Shown: positions 1-13,376 of the stretch, one piece after another
Numbering within the stretch: the stretch's first letter is position 1
Layout: each line of letters begins with the position of its first letter
Source: Penelope pileata
Lineage: Eukaryota; Chordata; Aves; Galliformes; Cracidae
Direction: 5' to 3'
Assembly: GCA_013396635.1 (NCBI GenBank)
Contig: WBMW01005156.1
Coordinates: forward strand, 458,976 to 522,975
Length of the DNA stretch: 64,000 nucleotides
The notes under the pieces: generated by a model
Database searches by the model: none
What the model saw: only the letters and a program-made list of their open reading frames with translations
Told to the model about the DNA's origin: nothing
Program-made: the position numbers and the translations under genes

Positions 1-1280
1 ACATTCATCTTCACACTATCACAATTGCAAAGAGTGAATACCAAGAACAAGATATGATTTAATTAGAAAAAAAAAGAAAAATCAAAAATCCTGAAAAATT
101 AGAAGTCTGGTATATTTGTGAAAATTAAAAGCATTTCTGTTACCTGACACTACTCAGTCATACTTACAAAATTATTAGAATGACAAAAAAAGAAGATATT
201 CCGGTACTGAACTACAAAACATTACATTTATGAATGTAACTGAGCTTCAAACATGCTGCAAGCTTACATGTTAGTATAGGCACCTAATTACATCTTGAGT
301 TTGAATTCTTGTGTTCTGTATAGCCTTGAATCTCTGAGCAAAGTTCAGAAGAGCAAGTCCAAGAGAAAACAAAACTGTAACATTTTCTGACCATATCCCC
401 CACTTGCTTATACCATTCCTCTCCATTTCTCAAGCTAAGGCTGCCTAGAAATGATAGACCTTTGTATTCCAGACCCTTCTGTACGAGTTGTCATTTATTA
501 GTGTCACCTACTAAAAATTAATTTCCAGTGTTAGCTACATGATATCACTTCAAGGCATTACAAAACTGTATGATTATGAATTGGATTTAATTCAGAAGGC
601 TTAACCCATCCACACAGGAGGCAAATATGCTTCAGGACAGTACAACCTCCAGGCTTTTCTTTGACACAATACACAGTTGTCTCAAAGCCCATTCCATCAC
701 TTTGGATGCTATGCAACTTAAGGATCCAGTATATAGTCCTTGTTCACAAGACCTTCCACCCCCAAAATAAAGCCATGGTTGTAGTATACAGAAATTGTAT
801 ATCATTTGTCAATAGATATTTTATAAAAAAATCAACATTTTTTTTTTCCTTAAGTGCACTTGTTCCATCTATTGTTTCCTTCACCATCCAAATTCTGTGA
901 GCACTTTCTGGGAGCAGATACATTATTCTTTCAAATTATTTAAATGCAACAATAATACAAAGTAAGAGAAACCTGCAAAAAAGGATGTACAGAATGTTTA
1001 TTAAAAAATTAATTATAATGCATTCCAAAATAAAATTTAAATTTTTACATTAAAAACATTATATATATTTCTATTTAATTGATTCTATTTTATTTTTTCT
1101 GAAAGAATTTATCAGACAATTGGGACAAAAATCACGTAATTATTTAAAAACCTAAGTGTATCTTCCTGCATTTAGATTCTAAGTCATAGGTGCATCAAAA
1201 ACGTAAAAGAATTTTCATTTAAAATGTTGTGTCAGGAATATATGCTACATTTGGACACTGTAAGCTTTAACTACTATAAT
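1..1280. other. AT-rich unassigned sequence
   Basis: No gene or repeat that I recognise. The stretch is AT-rich with many short A and T runs. On the minus strand, roughly 282-333, there is a 50-nt segment flanked by an acceptor-like pyrimidine stretch and an AG|GTGCCT donor and open in one frame. It is too short to separate from chance. Confidence 0.5.
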
Positions 1281-1580
1281 TTTTAACAAATGATCTATGT
1301 CATGGCATATGCTGTCCTACTTGTTGGTCTGAGTGCATCAAGACTCACCTGTAGGCATTTGAGAGACTGAATCTGGACATGTTCTTCCAGGTTCAGCCTC
1401 AGAAATGCTGAATTGATGGCACTAATCACTTCCCCTGATCTGGTAGCTAAGCTCTCCAAAAGCAGATCAGGGCTGCTGTGATTATTATTTAAATCCATGC
1501 AACCGATTTCCCAGACATCCTTAGCAGACTTCAAAATCTTTCTAGCAGCTCACTTCTCTAGCCTACCGAGATTGGTTCGA

Positions 1581-2150
1581 ATGGAGGTCTCCCAGTTTGG
1601 TGTTACCGTTACTTAGGTTGTAGCCCACCCCATTTTGTGGATGTTGATGAAGATATTTAATAATGGCGCAGTAATGAGCTCTAAGCAACACCATTAAAAA
1701 CCAGCCAGTTACTTGCCACACACTTTGTGGCAGCACTCTGAGTAGCTTACCATCCAGTCTCTCTCTTTTCCATTTGACTAAAAGGATATCACAGCCATAG
1801 GACACAAGTCAAAAGCCCTGCTAGTCAAGATAAATTCATTGCTCCCTCCTCAACCACTCAGCCAATCATCACAAAACTCGAACAAATTGGTGAAGAGTAA
1901 TTTGCCCTTGCTGAATCTTTGCTGGCTGTTTCCAGCTATGTTCTTGACCTTGACATATCTGGAAACGTCTCTGAAGAGTATTTACTTCATGATCTTCCTC
2001 AGAACCAAGATGAGGTTCTGATCCTCCTTGTGTCCTTCATGAGGATGGGCGCATTTGCCACTTTCCAACCATTGGGAACATTTCACACTTAACATGAACT
2101 TTCAAAAGTAACAGACGATGGCCTTAAAACTACAAAAATTGCTTCCAGTG
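1581..2150 (-). mobile_element. Old CR1 LINE fragment, reverse-transcriptase region
   Basis: Read on the minus strand, this follows the middle of CR1 ORF2. Recognisable stretches lie near 1890-1935 and 2020-2145, and the block around 1585-1625 corresponds to the start of the FADDTKLG-like catalytic motif. That motif is decayed here: the frame reads N-G-N-T-K-L-G, so the catalytic aspartates are lost. Stops and indels break the rest. Neither the CR1 3' tail nor the 5' end is present, so this is an internal remnant. It is more diverged than the other CR1 copies and presumably old. Assignment rests on remembered CR1 sequence; the edges are approximate. Confidence 0.7.
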
Positions 2151-5100
2151 CTACATAATAATATATCTTTAAACAACATATTCCCCTTTACTTCTGTGTA
2201 TCAAAAGCTGCATTCACACCTACTACACGTCAATAAAAAAAAAAAGCGTATTGGAGACGTATGAGAAGAGTTCTGTTTAAAAAAATTGCTGTGTGAAAGT
2301 GTAATATGTTTTTTTCTACATATATGATATATTAAAGCTGGATGCATATTAGCTAGTTGAGATCATCACAGTTAACTTTCCTTATCACTTTATTGCTAGC
2401 TTCAGAAATCTGTGTTTTACACTGGGATTCAGTCATGTTTTCTCAGAACACCCAAAGGAAGAAAATCTCTTCAAACTTTTAATTACAGAAGTGGCCCAAA
2501 ACTGGTGTCTGAATTTGTGACCTTACTGAGGGGTATTGAGCACAGGAATACTGATAAACATTACTTTGGCCAAAAGTATTTGAGTAGGTTATTACTATCA
2601 GATTAGCAAATAGAAAAAATACAACCACAAAGAAGAATGTCTTAAATAAAAATAATTAAGAAATGTATTTTGGTAATGGGGAACTTTCTCTTTTTAAATC
2701 AACTAGTAAAACATCCATTTTATCCAGATACTCTGTGTTTAACCTGCAATTCTTACTTATTTAACTCACTTCTATGCTTTTCTCCATGCTGCTTGTTTCA
2801 GGATATCTATTCAGTAAAAAAGTTATTTCTCCCAGCACAGTTAGATTAATCAGCACATTACTTTGTATTGCCCAGAAGTGTGTGTTTAGTAATTGGATAA
2901 TTTGTCTTCCCTTTCACAATTCAACTCCACAGAACTAGTACCCGTTCCATGGAGACATTTATGATACAAATAGGAGAAGACTTGATCCAGACTAAAGCCA
3001 TTTTCAGTATGCTACCAGATACGCTACAAATGGGATCAATTCATTGACCCAACAAAGGGTCCAAATCACATTTAATATAATTATGCCAGCAAAGCACACA
3101 TGTGGCTACAATTAACATTGTAACATCAGTAATTTGTTGCTTAGACGTGCATGTAATGAAATGGAAAGTGCAATTAAACTCCATGCTCTAGGTGTTTTAA
3201 ACCATTCTTACTTTGCAAGGCAATTCAGAAGCTGGCTTAGTTTTCCACTCAGGGATTCTCCTTGTATAAGGATAGCCCTATAAAGCCCACGGCTGAACAG
3301 TAATCGTTGTTCCATATTGCTCACCACCAACATCAATAATATAGAAAAGCCATTCTTTTCTGTTATTCCTCAGCTATTCCCAGGTGACAAGCAGTTCTAT
3401 AGATTCCCAGTAGCTAAAAGAGCACATAACAGACCTCTCTAGAACTGTCATTCAGTCAGTTAATAATTTACTATCTCTGTTATAAAAATGCATAGTGCTC
3501 CCAATCTGAAAAAATACTTATCTACTTCTGCAAAGATCTACAATAATCAATATTTTTCAAAAAAAAAAAAAAAAAAAAAAAAACTTTTTTCCTATCCTAT
3601 CCTTTTCTACAGTATCTATCCATGAGATACAGATGGATTTCCAAAATTCATAAAGCAAATGAAAGTGATGTTGCAATATTCACCTTGTTGCCACAGATGC
3701 AGCATTCATCCAGATACAACAGTTCATATAGAAAAGTTTTATCACTCTCTTCTCCCGCAGTTACCTCTATCTTCCATCTCCTTGACTTCAGTAAAAAATT
3801 TCAAGATGAAATTTCAGCAGGTATATCTTCATAGTTTGTGTTTGGTTTTATGACAAAAGCATCGTATAATTCCTGAAAACAAATTAGGAATTCAGTATCA
3901 TTTGGTCCTGTAGTAACAGTACTCTCTCTGCAGGGAATTTTTTGAAAAACTTCCACAAACACTCATAAAAGCAACCAGACTAAATGAGACACTTGTTAAA
4001 TAACTGTAATGAGGCACTTTGATATACACTTGATCTCCTGCTTGATGTTCAATATTCTTGAGGAAATGCCTTGCATGTGTATAAGGAATTCAATCTGTTT
4101 TAGTCTTTCAGCAAACTCCTTAAAATATAGTATCTTAAAACTGTATTCTGAAATTTTTGACACAATCATGTCTTCACAGCCTTCACTGTTAAGTGCTTTT
4201 TTTTTTTCCTTCTATAAGCACTTAATCAATGAACAAAAATGTTTCATTCTTCCCAAGGGAAAAAAAAAAATAATACTAAACAGAAGATGTTGATACAATC
4301 TACATTAAATGGCAAAACTAATGCATAAGTTTTATTAAGTATACTCATATATACTATACTACATAAATAACCAGAAAATTTTTGAGGACAATCTATAAGT
4401 AAATCTTGCTAAAATATGCTCCTAGCTAAAAAGTCTTCATAAGGGGAAAAACAACTTCTCTGTGGGTTGTTTTGTTTGTTTTTGAAAAAAATATATAACA
4501 AAATTGTAAATTTTCCAAGTGAGAAGCCTCACTGTGGCATAGTCAAATCTCATGTGAAGCAGGCATAGAAAAGTGAGAAGGGGATGATAAGGTGTCTACC
4601 AGTGGGCCCTTTCCCTAGTTGTCTGTCATAGCATTTGCAATACCTACATTAGCTCCCTTAACCCTGGTTTAAGGGACTCGTTTAAAAACTCATCTGTTCT
4701 TACATTGTAGCATAAGACACTGAAACAATGAAATACAGTCTACATAATTAATTCCATGAATATGAAAAAATCATTTACTTTCATTACGAACTTTAGGAAA
4801 AAGAAGCATACCAAGAAAGCAAATTCTTACGTGTAGTAACCATTTATAATACAACATGTCATCTTGGCCTCAATATTTTGACTGGTTTGACACATCCCAA
4901 TATATGATACAGTCAATATATTATTGTCTTCTTCCATAAAATTGAATTTAGGAAAAGTATACAAATATACACTTGCAGAATAATTTATTTCAAATTTGGT
5001 AGTACTGAAACTAATAATATCTTGCACTGAAAATCACACAGGTGCAAAATGCATGCTTATTGGAGAAGTTTTACTTCTCATAACAATTTTTTATGGAGGA

Positions 5101-7670
5101 ATGAAGTTTTGAATCTGATAAATTCAAAAGAATTAATTGTACGGATTCAGCGTCATTGGAGTGTTTCCATGTTATATTTCACTTCCTAAATTTTTCTCTC
5201 TTTATATGAAGTACATATTTTTGGAAATACGGAGTCCTCTCTCCTCACGTATTCCTTCCAATGAAGCCTAAAACTGTATTGACTTTTAGTGGAAGCAGCA
5301 AGGTTTGTATACTCAAATACAAAACAAGCAAGAAAACAAAAAAGTGCTCTGCAAAAGTGAAATATTGGTAACAGTTATTTGATCTGTAAATTATACTAAC
5401 TAATTTCAAAATCTCAAATCCTGTAGGTGCCTCCTAATGTAGGCTGTATAATTATTTAGATGGTAAGTTCTTTGCAGTTCTCTTAAGATCATGTACGAGT
5501 CGCAAAAAAAATAATACTGTGTCAGCTTAGAGAACTGATTCAAATATATTTTCAGCTTAGTTTTTCCCAACTATCTTTCCTAGTGAGGGTTCCCAGGATG
5601 CAATGTTCAGCAAACATTGCTAAATATTTGTTCAATTCAGACTGACCTAGAATAATCTAATAGTTTTCCATCTTCAGGCTTTAATGACAGAACAAGAACC
5701 ATACTTCTCACGGCAAGACTATTTAATCACCATCACAGAGTTAAAGTAAAGCAGGAACCACATTTCACAGTCCACAGCCCAGGGCAGTTCAACCACTTTT
5801 TTAAAAAATAATTTGAGTAATATCACACAAGACTCAAATTTATTTGAACGAATAAAATGTTTTCTTCCCATAATTTTATAACAAAAATATATCTCATCTT
5901 GCATTTTAACGAGTGGAAAGATTATTGTCAGTACAGAGGGAAACAATAAGAAAAGAAAGCAGAAAATTATGACAATCAAGCATGGAATTAAATTATTACA
6001 GTTTAAGAGAAATAAAAAATATCTGAAACTGTATTAAAAACACTGTATTTTGCACTGAATATTCATTTAAACCTTGAAAGAATGCAACACAAATGTCTAT
6101 TCTTTCTTCAAAACAATTTCCCACAGACTCTAAGGAAAATGAGGCAAGTATTATGATGACATATGGTCAATTTTACACAAGGAAGACAGGTTATGCTTTA
6201 CATCAGTGCCTCAAGGAATGCAGACTACTAATACTGCTATTATCAAGCAATTTAAATCATAGTATAATTACACAGACAGATGGATTGCAAACCCTTTTAG
6301 TTTATTTTCAACATTTAAATTGGAGAGAAAGTTAACCTGAAATCCTTTCAGCTATAAAATGCCTAAGAACTAATGGATAAAACTGACAAAAATCTCCCAA
6401 CTAAGCCTACTGGAGGATTAAGGAAAACTAAGATACAGTATTTTAACCTGGGCATAAGGTATCATAACTTTCAAGAAGTAATTAACACATGTTCAGAAAA
6501 TCAGGAAAACAAAACGTAAGCATAAAGCACAGAGATTTGCAACTGCTTTACTACATATTTTCAAATTTTAAATAGTCCAAGCTAATAAAACTATTTTTCC
6601 TAGCATTTTCTGCTTACTTTCTATAATGCATAACACACTCCTCCAAAGTGGCTTGGGACAACATTCTTGATAATAATTAAGGAGGAGAGGGTTAGAGAGA
6701 CCTTAAGAGGAAAAAAAACCACAACCTTTTAATTGTTTCTCATCAATATACAGGACTTTCATTAAAATCTGAGTCAAAGAGTTCTACAATCACAAATAGA
6801 ATATACTTAGATTTAATAACACTGGCAAGAAGCACTGGCATAGCCTTATTCTTTCACTTTCCTTTTATGATAGACTTAATTTACCATCTGGGTTTTTTAT
6901 TTATCTTTTTCCTTTGGTAAATACCTTCATTTTGCAACATATTTGTTAAACAATAGAACTAGTAAAAATGTATTGGTTTATTTTGACTTGACCTTTCTTA
7001 AGGAAGCTTGTGAGTATGATTCCTCTGGTTATCTGCACAGTTTTTGTTACAGACCACTTTTTAATCTCTCCACAATTTCAAGTAATTTTAAAAAAAGAAA
7101 TTGCAAAAATCTAAGCCCTTTCAGCCTGTTCTGTATTGAGTTATTTGGTGTTTATCTTCAACTTCATTATTGTTCTTTTAAGATGAATCAAAACTATGGC
7201 CACAGTTGAATTATTTTTAAAAAAAATACTTAACTGTCAATAATTATTAGAATTATAAAAATCTAGTCAAAACACTGTAGCTATGTCCCAATATAGTGAT
7301 AAAACAGAGGACATAAATCTCCTTTTCATGAGTAATAATATTTACTACTAATAATTAACAAATATTGCTTCAGCAAGCTTTATCTCTTCAAATAGCCTCC
7401 ACACATTCTTATGTCAGTAATACACATTCTTAGTAGCACATGACAAAGCACTATACTGATAAACTACAGTGCTATTGGACATGTTCAATATGTTCTTCAG
7501 AAGGCAAGCTCACAAGTGCAGGGCAATTTTTCACTGCTTTGCCTGAAGGCAACAAATCTGTGCTGAAATTCTTAAGCAGTGTACTTACAGCCAGAAGCCA
7601 AGTTCACTCTGCTGCAACTTCACAATACTGGCCCACAGCATGGCACTGGCTAAGAATGCTCCTGGTATTC
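2151..7670. other. AT-rich unique sequence, no confirmed gene
   Basis: No repeat family that I recognise apart from simple A/T runs. On the minus strand there are exon-like segments at about 4831-5026, 4.1 kb and 3801-3872 (see findings), none matched to a protein. On the plus strand, about 6127-6189 is a 63-nt open segment with a strong acceptor and a moderate donor, which may be a decoy exon. Confidence 0.5.
3559..3583 (+). repeat. Poly(A) tract, 25 nt
   Basis: An uninterrupted run of 25 A, followed at once by six T. No LINE or SINE body was recognised upstream, so this is a simple mononucleotide repeat and not a clear retroposon tail. Confidence 0.95.
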
Positions 7671-7671
7671 T

Positions 7672-7896
7672 ATTATCAGGAAAAGGTTCTTCACCAAGAG
7701 GGTACTCAGACACTGGAACAGGCTCGGCAGGGAAGTGGTCACAGCACCGAGGTTGCCAGAGTTCAAGAAGAGTCTGGACAATGCTCTCAGTCATATGGTC
7801 TGACTTTTGGGTGGTCCTGTGTGGAGCCAGATGTTGTATTTGATGATTCTTACAGGTCCCTTCTAACCTGGGATAGTCTATGATTCAATGATTCTT
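7672..7896 (+). mobile_element. CR1 LINE 3' end
   Basis: This matches the last part of CR1 in sense orientation: the block encoding 'ACTGGAACAGGCTC', then the phrase ending in GGTCCCTTCTAACCTGGGATA, then the terminal imperfect repeats TCTATGATTCAATGATTC. It is 5'-truncated, as is usual for CR1 because reverse transcription stops early. The upstream sequence from about 7440 lies in the same open frame but does not look like CR1. The element has no coding capacity. Confidence 0.9.
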
Positions 7897-10800
7897 ATTT
7901 TTGCTGTGATGTCAGGAAAGGAGAGAGGAATAGTAAGAAAATATTCTTGGGTCCCTGCACCAACATATGTTCAGGATTATCCTGCAGAAGTATTCCTACA
8001 TTCCTTAATATTGATATGCCCAAATCAGATTATCTCAATCCATAAGCAGATGTTATTTCTGTGCTATTCATCACGGAAAAGCACGCTATCACTGTGTGTT
8101 TAAGTGCAAATGTAGAAATGAACTTTAGAGAGAGCCCATGAATGAAAATCTTCAGGACAGTCACAACACATAGAAAAGTTGATTTGTGGTGGTGTTGAAC
8201 TACAGATAAAAGACTGGCAAGAACTGCAGTGGAAATGAACTCCAGTGCTGTCTCCATGTAAACCTTCTTGCATGAATAAAATAAACAGGAAAATTTGTAT
8301 TGAACGCATTTCAGAAACTACTCACAATCGTTATAGAAAAGAAAAAAGAAAATGACATCAACTAAAATATATATATATTGTGATGTGATATGATACAATA
8401 AGATAGAAAAGCCACCATGCCTGGAAAAGAACACAACTATATTATTCAGTCTTGACAATAACTGAATATTGTTGCAAAAACCAAGCATTCAGCTACTATT
8501 CACCTCTCCTAACACCTGTTCTCAAAATTAGTGGGAATATTCACTGTTATCAACAGGTCTGAAATTATGCTACCTCCATTCTGTAAACAATAAACCCACA
8601 ATCATAAGAAAGTTACAGGCACGAAAAGTCACATGCTTTATCTGAAGATCTTAAAACCTCTTTCAAAAGCTGTATTAGAAATAATGTCTAAGACAAAAAC
8701 TGATAGCATATGTAATCATTTACGCCTGTATTTCTAAACAAATATAAGTATTTCTAAACAAACACAGTATTCACATAAAGAGGTGAAAGCACCATGCATT
8801 CACATATTTCGTCTACAAAAGCATGAAAGACAAGTCAAATGATTTAGGAATCCCTGAAACACAGTACTGTAATTTTCAGGCTTAAAGGAAAATGTAATAA
8901 ATATGTTACTTTACTAATGTTACTAGTTGACATTGCCTTGGGTTGCCTGGCTGAGGCAATACACAATTAATACAAATACAAGTCAAAATTGAATACACAC
9001 ACAAGACGTTAACATTAGGAAGCATACATTTATTTTTTAAACTGCCTGTTTATTACACAATCTTGACTAAGGTAATTTATTATTCATCACAGGCAGAATC
9101 AATTAAACAACAGAGTTCAGTTTCATCTGTTTTCCAAAATAAAATATGTAAGTTTTTCAGCTCTCTCTACAACTAAAACTAATCAGGAAAAAACTTCTCC
9201 AGGTCCTGCTCTTCTGTACTGTGAAGTTGCTATGATGTACACACTACAACAAGACCACAACCAAACTTTATCTCCTTCTTCATAACGGCAAAGAGATGAA
9301 GGTATCAGTCTCACTATAATAGACTAAACACTAACAAAGAGAAATATGAGCTAAGGTAGAATGAATGCGTATAAAGGAGAAAAAAAAAGGAGCAACACTC
9401 AGGATAGCAGCAAGTGAGTATGACTGCAAGGGAGGAAGAACTTGCTTAGAAAAAGATTGTAAGCAGATAAGGGAAGTTATGTGTAACTGAAAGAGTATAA
9501 AGGAAGACATCATGACAAACTCTATCTTGGAGAAACAGACTGTCCTATGCGTAGCTTGCTCCATGAATTCCTACATTCTCTCCAAGCACCCTCTCCTTGT
9601 ATCTTAATACTCGCTTCTTTCCATCAGAGCATGCACAATATACTCAGAGGTTCTGCAAATGTCCTCAATAACCCCAGAATCTATCAGCTATGACTCGTAA
9701 CTTGCTCCTCCCTTCCCTCTGAGCCTTCAGTTTTTCATGCACACAAATTGCTTCACAGCTATCTAGCATCTTTAAGATACGTCCATACCAGCATATTAAT
9801 TTTGATCACTAGTGCATTTCCTATCCACAGCTACTTACTACATGGTGGTTTCCTTTCAGAAGAAAGAAAAGTCTTGGAGCATAGAAACTCCTTTAGGATG
9901 AAGCTAAAGCAGAACCCCAAGTGCTACTAAGTATTAAGGCCAAGCTGAAGTAAAACTGGAATGAAGGTGGTGTAGATGCTAGGTTCAGACGTCTGGCTAA
10001 TATTTCTATTACCTTTTTATTTTTCTTATGAACAAAAGCTATTAACTTTTTGAAGCCTAGATGTTTTGAAACCTAAACTTCTGCTTTCACTGTGTTACGT
10101 AGCTGAATAGGTTCAAAAACTGCTAGAAGGAGTAGGAAAACAGAATCTTTCTTAAATCCTGCTTCTTTAAAAGCCAGGCTTAAAATTCTGAGTTTAGGTA
10201 TTTTTGAAGGGTTGTAATAATAGAGAAGCTCAGCGTTTCCAATGTACCTCAAAGTTCAAGAGCTTAGGCTACCCCTTTCCCTCCTGCTGATGGTTAGTCT
10301 ATTCCATTCAGCTGTAAACTGAGGATGGTCATCAAGACTGGGTGATCAAACACAGCCAACTATGATGTTAGTTACTTCATTGCCATATCGTGCTTTCAAA
10401 GCTTACAATCCTGATCAATCCCATTGGCTTGGGGAGAATTTTGACCTTGGCACAGGTCTGAAAGGATGGCACCAAAGAGTTCTTTCAGGATTAGAATTTT
10501 AAGTAGCCTCTAAAACATCTAAATACTTAGAGTTAGTGCGATAAAGAGATAATGAAAAGCCTGAATAGTAGAACCAAAAATAATACCTGCTTTATGGACT
10601 AAAGACAAACTGATATAAGAAAATTAAGTTTCTTTGATGGCTTTAAAACACATTTGGAAATGAGTTATTAGCCAAACATTTTAATTTTAAATGCATCTCC
10701 TATGTACTTTAGCAAGTATTTAAAACCAAGAGAAGCACAAGAGTGATTTGGAAGCTTAAACCGACAAATTATACTTTAAAAAATAATTATTGTCAATAAT

Positions 10801-11002
10801 CATTTTAGCATAAACCCCCTAGTTTTAGTATCACAAACAAAAACATCTGGAACGCATTTAAAAAAGCCAAGATAGCATTTGTAATAAAAATGAGAACAGC
10901 TCAGTATTGAAGACATACAGCTTCCCCATGTTCTCAGTGGCTAGAAAATTCTTTATGGTATTTGGAAGCATGTTCTAGAACATACAGCATTGAATGAAGC
11001 AA
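7897..11002. other. AT-rich unique sequence, no confirmed gene
   Basis: No repeat that I recognise. A minus-strand open segment with splice-like edges at about 8093-8266 is described in the findings. A pyrimidine-rich minus-strand stretch near 9390-9480 has acceptor-like sites but no paired donor. Nothing else stands out. Confidence 0.45.
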
Positions 11003-11320
11003 AGGAAAGGTTGTGAGTCTCAGGAGAGAAGGCATAAAGGAGCCAGGCGCTTTTCAGTGGTGCGCAGTGCCACAAGAGGCAGTGGTCACCCACGCACTGG
11101 AGCACAGGAGGTTCCCTCTAAACAACAGGCCATATTTCTGTGCTGTGTCAGTGACGGAGTGCTGGCACAGGTTGCCCAGAGAGGCTGTGGAGTCTCCTCC
11201 TTGGAGATCTTCCAAAGTCGCCTGGACGTGGGCCCTGGGCACCCTGCTCTGGGTATCCCTGCTTGAGCAAGGGTTGGACCAGATGGACCAGGAGGTCCAT
11301 CCAGCCTCAGCCATTCCTTA
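11003..11320 (+). mobile_element. CR1 LINE 3' end
   Basis: Sense-orientation CR1 3' region. It runs from the CTTTTCAGTGGTGC block, through the GAGCACAGGAGGTTCC and GAGTGCTGGCACAGGTTGCC blocks, to the tail GGACCAGATGGACCAGGAGG and the AGCCATTCCTTA end. Overlapping open frames of 86-102 codons on both strands are shadows of this GC-rich segment. It is 5'-truncated and non-coding. The tail differs from the copies at 32.6 and 38.6 kb, so it belongs to another CR1 subfamily. Confidence 0.88.
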
Positions 11321-11668
11321 GTTCAGAGACTCAACATGGGAAGCATTTGTAATTAAGAAAGATGAGACCTAAATACATCTTAGTTCTCTGTGACTAAAGC
11401 ATTTGGCTAGAAGTTAGTATTTAGAGAAGACATTGAATTATATAAGGGAATATATTGGTTTAAGTATTTTATTCAGCTCAACTAAAAATAGTTTAGAGTA
11501 CTACTAAAATACTGTGAGATATTCCAAACTCCAAAAAATGAATACCAACCATAAATATCCACTGATCTTTCAAATGAATTGGTTCATGATAATGCTTGCA
11601 GATGATGGATACATATTTTAAAAGTTTCTAGCAACAGGTTATTATCCAGCTGGGCTTTGAATTACCTC

Positions 11669-11686
11669 ATTATTATTATTATTATT
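11669..11686 (+). repeat. (ATT)6 microsatellite
   Basis: Six perfect ATT units. A simple repeat, probably polymorphic in length. Confidence 0.95.
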
Positions 11687-13335
11687 GTTTGCTGTTTATC
11701 CTTGGAGCTAAGGGACTTGTCTGTTCTTCAAAATAACTTTTAAATCGGAACCTCATTAATCATTACAAAATAGAGTGTTATTCTGCTATAAAAAAAAATG
11801 ACAAAAGAAACTCTTAAGTGAATTGGAATTACTACAGGCAAAAACCTGAATGATTCAGCAAATCTCAGGTTGCTTTGTATGTAAATCAAAATAATCTTTT
11901 TTTTTTTTAATAGGATCTTTGTTCCTAATATTCCTAACAGTATAGGGTTGTAAAGCAGTAGAAGTAAATAACTATGATCTATACAATAAGCTGTGAATCT
12001 GTCTCTTCTCTCTCTTGTTTTTTTTCCTTTTTTTTTTTTTTCGTTGTCGTTACATTTTTTCTGGCATTTATGATTGTCTCTTGGATATTTCTGGATTATT
12101 ATTAAGACTTTTAAATGTACTAAAACACTTCTTTATGCGTATCTGTTAAATATATAATAATATATGTATTCCTTCACTAAGCAGCAGTTGGTTTAATATC
12201 CTGTGATATACACCGTGTAGAATTTTTATCTTACCAAAACACAAAATGCATACGTATATATATTGCATCTGACATATTTTCTGCTCCTAACCACAGTTTA
12301 TTAAAATTTTGCACAGTATTATCTCTGAACAAAAGTGCACTCACAGAGAACCTTTGTATTTTATAATTATTTCAGGTAACTGAACAGCACTAGACATCGC
12401 AGAGTATGACGTTACACCAAGACATCTGAGCTAGATTTAAACTTCTATACAGTGAGCACTCTTTGTGGTAGAAAGAAACGATCAGGGTAATTTCCTCTCC
12501 TGACACTACAATTCGTGCCCAACTAAACAAACTGTCTTAGAATAGCATTGTAGTTGTGGATATTTTTGCTGGCCTCTCTACATTTCTTGAGTTTCATCTA
12601 GATTTCTTCTGTCTATAGCTCACTGGGATACGGGTACATTCACTGGCTCTGACAAAGTAGGGATTGAATTGCAGTCTGAATCTCAAGATGTTGTTAAAGA
12701 GTGTTGCCTAAAGAGTAACTGTTATGTGCTGAATCATGAATTATAAAATGCTATCCTGCCTCTAAACATCAGACAGGGGATACATTCTTCCTGAGAATAA
12801 GCAGGAAAGCTCTGCAGCTGGTTGGTCAGTGGAAGAAGGTTATTATTTAGACCTCGTAAATCTTGTCCATACTATAGCCTGTGTTGCAAATTGGCACATT
12901 AAGAGGCAAATACTGCTGGTGGCAGGTGTACAACCAGAACCAGAACACTGTCAACAAACTTCTCTCTGCCTACAGTAGTTGCAGTGGACTTTTTAGCGCA
13001 TATGGGCCCAAAGGCATAACTTTGAGTAAAGATACCAGAACATTTTTCTGGTAATGAGAAGAACATCAAGATTATTTAAAAAGTTTAAATACAAAGTGAA
13101 GGTATTCCTTACAATACCTGTAAGCCATAGACACTTTTTTTTTTTAATATTAATAGAAGAAAATGTTAGAAGGTTTATACAGTTGGAAAAATAGATCAAG
13201 ATGTTAATATATCTGACTATATTTGAATATATAGATCAATATATCTATATACCAGTATATAATATGCAGTATAGTGTGTCAAGAAGAGCAAATTTTGTGC
13301 ACATGAAGTCAAAGAGATACACTGAAAACAAAAGT

Positions 13336-13376
13336 TATTAAGGATATTGGAATATTAAGGATATTAAGGATATTGG
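13336..13376 (+). repeat. Short tandem repeat, ATTAAGGAT-like unit
   Basis: Three copies of ATTAAGGATATT-like units in about 40 bp, with small insertions between them. It looks like local slippage; no function is suggested. Confidence 0.8.

Noticed and set aside
6127..6189. 63-nt plus-strand exon-like segment with a strong acceptor
   Set aside because: Short, isolated on its strand, with a mediocre donor; decoy exons of this size are common.
7440..7883. 147-codon plus-strand open frame
   Set aside because: Its second half is CR1 tail and its first half shows no domain; no splice or start evidence.
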